Part shown: one piece after another, positions 60,001-64,000 of the stretch | Numbering within the stretch: position 1 is the first letter of the stretch | Layout of the letters: every line of letters starts with the position of its first letter | NCBI RefSeq assembly: GCF_000429945.1 | Contig: NZ_AUCV01000025.1 | Location: 25,908 to 89,907 of the forward strand | Direction: 5' to 3' | Length of the DNA stretch: 64,000 nucleotides | Origin: Desulfogranum japonicum DSM 18378 | GTDB lineage: Bacteria > Desulfobacterota > Desulfobulbia > Desulfobulbales > Desulfobulbaceae | Notes under the pieces: model-generated | What the model was told of the DNA's origin: nothing | The model's input: the letters and a program-made list of their open reading frames with translations, nothing else | Databases searched by the model: none | Translations under genes and position numbers: made by a program

Positions 60001-60130
60001 GGCCTCGGGGAAGAATCAGGAGACAATTGAAGGTGTGCAGCATACCGTAGCAGATACCGCACAGGCGTTGGATCGTCTGATTGCATCCAGCAAATCGCTG
60101 CAGGATGCCGTACAATCCATGTGTGATTAA
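57053..60130 (+). CDS. soluble chemoreceptor with six cysteine-rich PAS modules
   Basis: 1025 aa from ATG 57053, behind GGAGGT; ATG 57026 is in frame but lacks a site. No signal peptide or membrane segment, so cytoplasmic. An N-terminal PAS at about 15-125 has four Cys (C-x3-C-x4-C-x4-C). Five tandem PAS modules start at nucleotides 57452, 57818, 58184, 58550 and 58916, exactly 366 bp apart, each with C-x8-C-x4-C-x-C (first Cys at residues 173, 295, 417, 539 and 661). The C-terminal methyl-accepting region has the hairpin tip [19 protein letters not shown] and [16 protein letters not shown]. The cysteines suggest a metal, Fe-S or thiol redox sensor; the cofactor is not shown. Confidence 0.9.
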   Translation: MSTEGTIQGTSYPTELNFIVEPGFIINTKRIITWANDTFMEKFQYTEDQVFGKMTCEEVCGMTFCGTKDCPAEKSLRIHKPVEVDALQVNDAGVQWFQSTARPVNGNGDVLVTLRDITTIKQLEARLNQMETDLNVIPTPIMEIDDKFTITFMNPAGAAVADMLPDEVIGKKCYDLFKTPHCKTEKCACARAMKTDSVVSEQTIARPRDGVIVPIKYTGAPIKDAKGNITGALEYILDVTEETKQQQLADEKIENLNTIPTPIMAMDTDFNITFMNPAGAAVAGMTPDEVIGKKCYDLFKTPHCKTEKCACMRAMKTDSVVTEQTIARPKEGVIVPIKYTGAPIKDAKGNIKGALEYILDVTEEAKQQQLADEKIENLNAIPTPIMSIDTDYNITFMNPAGAGVVGLTPDEVIGRKCFELFKTPHCQTEKCACTQAMRNDAIVTEETIARPGEGMIVPIKYTGAPIKDAKGNIKGALEFIIDVTEEVRQRHDANTKIENLNAIPTPIYSIDTDYNITFINPAGSRVFNLTPDEVIGKKCFELFKTPHCQTEKCACNRAMKTDAVVSEETIARPRDGVIMPIKYTGAPIKDAKGNMVGALEFVLDITDEARQRQEANEKIENLNAIPTPIFSIDTEYNITFMNPAGASMLNLTTDAVIGRKCYELFSTNHCRSADCACTQAMQKDKVVSAKTVANVEGKQIPIKYTGAPIKDAKGNIKGALEFCLDVSMEAELEKVVSSASDQVAGLVAESTRQMEQVRSDMTSMGTSIDQEVTFLDQSEETISMMLQSSVEMLAETEKVNELSSSVSREAENGRKAGAEAGGKMKEINKSMQQNNEMVSSLVAQLEKIGGFVDIIKDIASQTNLLAFNAAIEAARAGDAGRGFAVVADEVRKLAENSSRSAVDISNIVKVVEKDSRQTIDAMQDGMRMLDDGSLVINTALEAMERISGGIMNISSSVSDVQGKATKLADDGKSVKDQIQSVVKASGKNQETIEGVQHTVADTAQALDRLIASSKSLQDAVQSMCD
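57452..59240 (+). repeat. five tandem PAS-coding repeats of 366 bp
   Basis: Each unit opens with a CT(C/G)AAT...ATTCC-type sequence (LNxIPTPI) and contains NPAG, the four-Cys block and [14 protein letters not shown]. Spacing of unit starts is 366 bp four times in succession. The fifth unit is about three codons shorter ([16 protein letters not shown]). Confidence 0.92.
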
Positions 60131-60240
60131 AGCCGGCAGGTAATGGCTTGCCGGGGTGCCTCGCGGAATTCCCCTGAGGTCTTTGAAAAGGACTGCCAAT
60201 ACCATCACATCAAGGGGACGGATGACGCTTATTGTCTGGG

Positions 60241-60269
60241 GTATGGAGTTTCCCAGCGAAACTCCATAC
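60241..60269 (+). terminator. possible terminator hairpin downstream of the chemoreceptor gene
   Basis: GTATGGAGTTTC and GAAACTCCATAC are perfect complements with a five-base loop. It is followed by a TG-rich stretch, not a true T tract, and lies 110 bases after the stop, so termination activity is uncertain. Confidence 0.35.
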
Positions 60270-60412
60270 TGTGTGTGTTGTTCATAAGCAGCCTGGGTTT
60301 TTTCTCTTTCCATTTGATTGCAGAAAGGCTTGGGCGGTGAAACCGCAGACACGCTGCCAGCGGTTTAGGTCACGGGAAAATAAATTATCCAATCTTGCTT
60401 GTCTCTCAACTC

Positions 60413-60477
60413 GGTGACGTCGTCGCGTCAATGGCTCAATACCTCCAGTATGGAATCGTTGACACGACGACGTTACC
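60413..60477. repeat. 19-bp near-perfect inverted repeat
   Basis: The left arm 60413-60431 and right arm 60459-60477 are complementary at 17 of 19 positions, separated by 27 bases. As RNA on the + strand one mismatch becomes a G-U pair. The CGTCGTCG core makes it GC-rich in an AT-rich neighbourhood. Confidence 0.8.
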
Positions 60478-60676
60478 AACCTAGGCAATTTTTGGATATT
60501 CATTATTTTCCGCGACCCTTAGAATGATGTAAATGTCAAACAACCTGAAACTGGCTCGCCGCGACAGGGTATTTTGTTGAATGTGGACTAAAAACACCCT
60601 GATTTTGCGATGCCAAGATATTGCATACTCTCTATGTGTTACATTATGAAAAATTGGGACTAAAGCAGGAACAGGT

Positions 60677-61240
60677 ATGACCTTGTTTGGCGACCAGATA
60701 TTTACCAAGCGCTTGGTATTGCGGCGTATCCAGGAAGAGGATTTGGCCAATCTAGCCAGGTGGAGCAACAGTCAGGAGGCACATGGGCCATATTTAAGTC
60801 CTGATAAACAATCTTTGCAGCATTTTCGTGATCAACACACTGCCGGTTCGTTGTGGTGCGACCATTCCAAGTATTTTATTATTCAACATAAAAACGGCGC
60901 ACCTCTTGGGACTATTCATTACTGGTTACGTAATGAGACGAACAGCATCGGCGTGATGGCAATAAAAATTGCATGTCCTGAAGAGAGGAGAAAAGGATTC
61001 GGTACAGAAGCACAAAAGTTTCTTATAATGTTTCTCTTTCAGCGCCTTCGCCTGGATGCTGTGGACATGTATACTGATATTAACAATGTAGCCCAGCAAC
61101 GTTGTTTGCAAAAGTTGGGTTTTGAGGTGTTGGATTCATTGAGTTACGCTGATCACAAGGTGCACAGACAGGGCTTTTTGTATCGTCTGCATCGCAAGAG
61201 TTTTTTCGAACATCCGATTTATCAGCATCATTATGAATAA
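60677..61240 (+). CDS. GNAT family N-acetyltransferase (RimJ/RimL-like)
   Basis: 187 aa. Begins FTKRLVLRRIQEEDLANLAR, typical of RimJ/RimL-type acetyltransferases; the acetyl-CoA loop is in PEERRKGFGTEAQKFLIMF (about 96-114), and AQQRCLQKLGFEVL is the usual C-terminal GNAT block. Substrate unknown. AGGAACAGGT precedes the ATG. Its last eight bases overlap the deacetylase gene, a strong hint of joint function or regulation. Confidence 0.87.
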   Translation: MTLFGDQIFTKRLVLRRIQEEDLANLARWSNSQEAHGPYLSPDKQSLQHFRDQHTAGSLWCDHSKYFIIQHKNGAPLGTIHYWLRNETNSIGVMAIKIACPEERRKGFGTEAQKFLIMFLFQRLRLDAVDMYTDINNVAQQRCLQKLGFEVLDSLSYADHKVHRQGFLYRLHRKSFFEHPIYQHHYE

Positions 61241-62264
61241 AAAAACAGCTATTCTGCTTGACCGCAGATACCATAATCATCAGATAAGCAGGCAGTCCCT
61301 GGAAAATGCTGATCGCATTCGTGGGTTGTATCTGACCCTGGAAGAGGAGCGATATGCAAACAGTTTGCAATTCATTAAGCCCAGAGAAGCATCCCTGTCT
61401 GATATTACTGCAGTGCACTCTGAGATGTATCTTGACCAGATACGCCAGCATGCCGCCTCGGGTGATCCCTATGCCTATGATAAAGATACCTATCTCATGG
61501 AGGAAACCTTTTATACTGCTCAGCTTGCAGCGGGAGGGTGTCTTGAACTGGCTGATCTGATTATGGCTGGCGAGGCTGATTACGGCTTTGGCCTGATTCG
61601 TCCTCCAGGGCATCATGCAGAGGCGGGCCGTGGGATGGGATTCTGCGTGCTGAATAATATCGCAGTAACAGCCGAGTATCTGCGTAAAGTGTATGGGCTG
61701 CAGCGTATACTGATTTTTGACTTTGATGTCCATCACTGCAACGGAACCCAATCTGTTTTTTATGAAAACAGCCAGGTACTGGTGATGTCCATACATGAGG
61801 AACGAATTTTTCCTTTTACAGGATCCCGCAATGAAATCGGTAAGGAAGAAGGGTGTGGATACACCATAAATCTGCCAGTGCATGCCCAGTTTGCCGATGA
61901 GGAATATACCTATCTGACAGGAAAAGTATTGAGCAGTGTGGTTGAACAGTATCTCCCTCAGATTATATTGGTTTCAGCCGGCTATGATGCCCATAAAGAG
62001 GAAACTATCAGCAAGACCTTGCTTTCCACATCGTGGTTTGCCTCCATTACCTCCCTGTTAAAAATTCTGGCAAAAGATGCCTGCGACAACCGGTTATTAT
62101 TCGTGCTTGAAGGAGGATATAACCCCACTTCATTACAGCAGGCCGTGCTGGCCACCATTGATGAGCTGATTAATCCCAGGATGCTGCGGCCTGGAATCAT
62201 GTATTCAGAGCGTGCACAGCGCATACTGTGGAATCACCCCCTGCATACTCATTGGACACTGTAA
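61233..62264 (+). CDS. HDAC-family zinc deacetylase
   Basis: 343 aa, histone-deacetylase/acetylpolyamine amidohydrolase superfamily, closest by eye to class II. Catalytic residues are visible: RPPGHHAEAGRGMGFCVLNN (H127, H128), FDFDVHHCNGTQ (D165, H167, zinc ligands), SAGYDAHKE and LEGGYNP. Bacterial members deacetylate acetyllysine or small acetyl-amines. It overlaps the GNAT gene by eight bases and lacks its own clear Shine-Dalgarno, so it is probably translationally coupled. Confidence 0.92.
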   Translation: MNKKTAILLDRRYHNHQISRQSLENADRIRGLYLTLEEERYANSLQFIKPREASLSDITAVHSEMYLDQIRQHAASGDPYAYDKDTYLMEETFYTAQLAAGGCLELADLIMAGEADYGFGLIRPPGHHAEAGRGMGFCVLNNIAVTAEYLRKVYGLQRILIFDFDVHHCNGTQSVFYENSQVLVMSIHEERIFPFTGSRNEIGKEEGCGYTINLPVHAQFADEEYTYLTGKVLSSVVEQYLPQIILVSAGYDAHKEETISKTLLSTSWFASITSLLKILAKDACDNRLLFVLEGGYNPTSLQQAVLATIDELINPRMLRPGIMYSERAQRILWNHPLHTHWTL

Positions 62265-62277
62265 GGACAGGGACATC

Positions 62278-62727
62278 ATGAAACCGCCTTTGCACGAAAA
62301 TACACTCCAGCTCAGTCAGAGTACTTTACAGACCATGTTTCACGAATGCCGCCAGTGTGGTACATGCTGCAAAAGTTACCGTAAAATAACCCTTCAGCCA
62401 GATGAAGTGGATTTTATCAAGAAAATGGGAGGGCATGTGGGAGTAGATGTCTCGCTCAATGAATTGCGAACCAAAACTATGGATGAGCTTGTCGAGAAGG
62501 CTAAAGCAAGCGGCAAAGTCTTTATGATTCATCCGGATGACAAGGGGTGCGTTTTTTTGGAAAAAAGAAACAGCAGGTATTATTGCAAGATTTATCATTA
62601 TCGTCCACAGTCTTGCAAAGGATTTCGTTGTAACCTGGCAGACAATAGTCTCTTTGACCTGGTGGGACGTGGAGCTATTCATCTGCTTGGGCAAAACACT
62701 TTTGGGCAGCCTTTACAACCCAAGTGA
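62278..62727 (+). CDS. YkgJ-type CxxCxxCC cysteine-cluster protein
   Basis: 149 aa from ATG 62278 (the frame extends upstream into the deacetylase gene, but the ATG has AAGGACAGGG before it). The YkgJ pattern is clear: CRQCGTCCKSY near residues 25-35, GCVFLEK, YYCKIYHYRPQSCKGFRC near 100-118. Metal or Fe-S cluster binding is presumed for the family; the function is unknown. It lies 13 bases after the deacetylase stop, in the same operon. Confidence 0.85.
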   Translation: MKPPLHENTLQLSQSTLQTMFHECRQCGTCCKSYRKITLQPDEVDFIKKMGGHVGVDVSLNELRTKTMDELVEKAKASGKVFMIHPDDKGCVFLEKRNSRYYCKIYHYRPQSCKGFRCNLADNSLFDLVGRGAIHLLGQNTFGQPLQPK

Positions 62728-63081
62728 AAGGAGGCAGACTCTGCTAGCCGCTGTGAGCGGTCAGGGAAAACGCCTCACATCGCTTGGTATATCTGTCTCT
62801 GCACACAAAATCTTTTACACGCATCATGTAAGGTGATGCGAACCGGGGCAGGGTGATTATCACTGTTCTTTTTGGGCAACTGCTCACAGCGCACCTGATC
62901 TTTCCGCGATCAGCCTGGCTTATGTATAATCCAATACGCAGCTCCAGCCTGTTTGCAAAAACTGCAGGCGCCCTGTAACCAGTTGTAAATGACAGAGATT
63001 TCCAAGCATATTGGTCTTACCTATGAGTAGTAGCCTTTTTGGGGATACGTACAGTGTGAATGAACCTGCGAAACTTCCGGC
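62728..63081. other. convergent intergenic region containing dispersed repeat copy B
   Basis: 354 bases between convergent genes. It contains a 7-bp hairpin (CGCATCA 62820-62826 with TGATGCG 62834-62840), a GTGATTATCAC dyad followed by TGTTCTTTTT near 62852-62873 that may terminate the GNAT operon, and the 121-base repeat (62881-63001). Confidence 0.5.
62881..63001 (+). repeat. dispersed non-coding repeat, copy B
   Basis: Homologous to 42442-42562, same orientation and length. Shared CTTTCCGCGATC core, TATA-containing middle and CTGTAACC...GATTT end. Non-coding in both sites. Confidence 0.75.
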
Positions 63082-63561
63082 TTACAGAAAACGGTTATCT
63101 GACCGCTTTTCGGCCACCTGAGCAACGTCGGCTTTCATCCATCCTGAGCGGCTCTGTTCAACACTGTCAAAGTTATGAATATAGGGCTTAACATCCAGCA
63201 ACGGGGTACTATCGACGATATCGATACCCTGTACAATCAATCTGTTGTTTTCAACAGCAAGTAACTCTACTATCGACAGGCCTATATGGTTGGGACGCAG
63301 GGGAGAGCGTGTCGCAAAGACTCCTCTCTTGCAGGTATCCATGAAAGGGGTGACTACCAACTCGGTTCGTGTGCTGAGATGAAAGTGATACAGCAGGATG
63401 ATATGGCTGAATCCACTGAGATCTGCCAGGCCTTCTGTGTAGTCGGGATAGATTTCTACTGTTCCCCGCAGAGAGGTCGCACCCTTTGGTTGTATCGGAG
63501 CATTTTGGGGATTATCAATGGGTGAATGTATGAGGCCGATGGGAGTGAGTTCTATGTTCAT
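63082..63561 (-). CDS. trmO: tRNA (N6-threonylcarbamoyladenosine37-N6)-methyltransferase TrmO
   Basis: SAM-dependent enzyme of the TsaA/TrmO beta-barrel family that makes m6t6A37 in tRNA-Thr. 159 aa. IELTPIGLIHSPIDNP opens the protein; GFSHIILLYHFH, GVFATRSPLRPNHIGLSIVE and VDSTPLLDVKPYI are characteristic blocks. It lacks the C-terminal extension of the longer E. coli protein (235 aa). The t6A-forming partner tsaB is elsewhere in the window (35075). Confidence 0.9.
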   Translation of the reverse strand: MNIELTPIGLIHSPIDNPQNAPIQPKGATSLRGTVEIYPDYTEGLADLSGFSHIILLYHFHLSTRTELVVTPFMDTCKRGVFATRSPLRPNHIGLSIVELLAVENNRLIVQGIDIVDSTPLLDVKPYIHNFDSVEQSRSGWMKADVAQVAEKRSDNRFL

Positions 63562-63746
63562 AGTGTCTAAATCCTTGCTCAGCGTTGTAATGCAGTATGA
63601 GGTAGTTTTTAGTACAACAGACTCTTACTGTACCACAAAAAAGACTCATGCGCCCTTAACGGTAACTGATCACAGGGTGTAATTTTTGGCTGGCGACATT
63701 GCCTGGGATTTGCTAAAGTATCTCCTTATAAACAGGAGCAAACACT

Positions 63747-64000
63747 TTGGCAAATCAACTTTATAAAATACGCGGTCGCAGCATTGATCAAGCCGACCTG
63801 GATAGTATACGCGATACCATTGCCTTGCATTGGGACAAAGGCCGGTCAGCCATTTCCAGAGCTTTGTGTGAGCAGTGGCATTGGTACCAGGCGAACGGGA
63901 ATTTGAAAGATCGTGCCTGTCGAGTCATGCTGCTGAAGCTTGAGGATAAAGGTGAAATACAGCTGCCTCAGCGTATTACTGAAAAAAGACCGCTCAGAAA
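63747..64000 (+). CDS. DruA-like (DUF4338) protein, 3'-truncated by window edge
   Basis: The frame is open to the last base; 84 residues are visible. It begins at TTG with AGGAG eight bases upstream; the nearest in-frame stop upstream is at 63729. The N-terminus (YKIRGRSIDQADLDSIRDTI, then SRALCEQWHWYQANGNLKDR and GEIQLPQR) matches the DruA/DUF4338 family, found in Druantia anti-phage systems but far more often as stand-alone, multi-copy, transposon-like genes. The rest of the gene and its neighbours are outside the window, so defence or mobile role cannot be decided. Confidence 0.7.
   Translation, partial: MANQLYKIRGRSIDQADLDSIRDTIALHWDKGRSAISRALCEQWHWYQANGNLKDRACRVMLLKLEDKGEIQLPQRITEKRPLR

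Larger units (their letters stand above)
60131..60676. other. structured non-coding region after the chemoreceptor gene
   Basis: 546 bases. Contains a perfect 12-bp hairpin (60241-60252 with 60258-60269, loop CCAGC) and a long near-perfect inverted repeat (60413-60477). Short ORFs on both strands (for example minus 60282-60503) show no family resemblance. The hairpin is not followed by a clean T run. The region may hold a small RNA or mobile-element remnant. Confidence 0.5.

Noticed and set aside
60282..60503. 73-aa minus-strand ORF that might be a transposase remnant
   Set aside because: No catalytic motif or convincing similarity; it overlaps the inverted repeat and is probably chance.

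Overview
The window looks like a chromosomal segment of a Gram-negative, mesophile-type bacterium, most likely a Desulfobacterota member close to the Desulfobulbales. This is inferred from gene order (str-S10-spc-alpha genes, then rpsB-tsf-pyrH-frr-uppS-cdsA-dxr-rseP-tsaB-ispG-proS-rel), moderate GC content by eye, zinc-type S14/S4/L36, and multi-PAS chemoreceptors and sigma-54 activators typical of that group. No rRNA, tRNA or CRISPR array was seen.

Region 1 (1-26.7 kb) is the transcription/translation core, all on the + strand: partial rpoB, rpoC, rpsL, rpsG, fusA, a decayed tuf, then rpsJ to rplQ with secY, map, infA and rpoA. Internal promoters are visible upstream of rpsL, fusA, rpsH and infA (the last with a perfect -10). 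A textbook terminator closes the block at 26657-26689. The supposed intergenic stretch between fusA and rpsJ is a frameshifted, 5'-deleted EF-Tu gene whose last 16 codons and stop are still intact.

Region 2 (26.9-42.4 kb) holds a YkgJ-type Cys-cluster gene, then rpsB, tsf and a tightly packed, often overlapping run of pyrH, frr, uppS, cdsA, dxr, rseP, tsaB and ispG, followed by proS, rel, a zinc-ribbon Smr-like gene and rph. It covers ribosome function, isoprenoid and envelope lipid synthesis, tRNA modification and the stringent response. The Rel protein keeps an intact RXKD synthetase domain, but its HD hydrolase metal site is degenerate.

Region 3 (42.4-52.3 kb) is more accessory: a four-PAS hybrid histidine kinase, a DUF2062 membrane protein, a Glu/Leu/Phe/Val dehydrogenase, a membrane sensor fused to a Schlafen AlbA_2 domain, a Nudix hydrolase and rlmKL.

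Region 4 (52.6-60.1 kb) is a signalling island: a DHp-like/receiver protein, an intact sigma-54 activator, a near-consensus sigma-54 promoter with an upstream dyad, then a small orphan protein, a triple-CheW protein and a soluble chemoreceptor. The receptor has six cysteine-rich PAS modules, five of them in exact 366-bp register. No CheA is present. I regard this as the most interesting system in the window: the activator probably switches on the receptor/scaffold genes next to it.

Region 5 (60.1-64 kb) has a structured non-coding stretch, an overlapping GNAT acetyltransferase/HDAC-type deacetylase pair, a second YkgJ-type gene, trmO (opposite strand) and, running off the edge, a DruA-like (DUF4338) gene. 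A 121-bp non-coding repeat occurs at 42442 and again at 62881.
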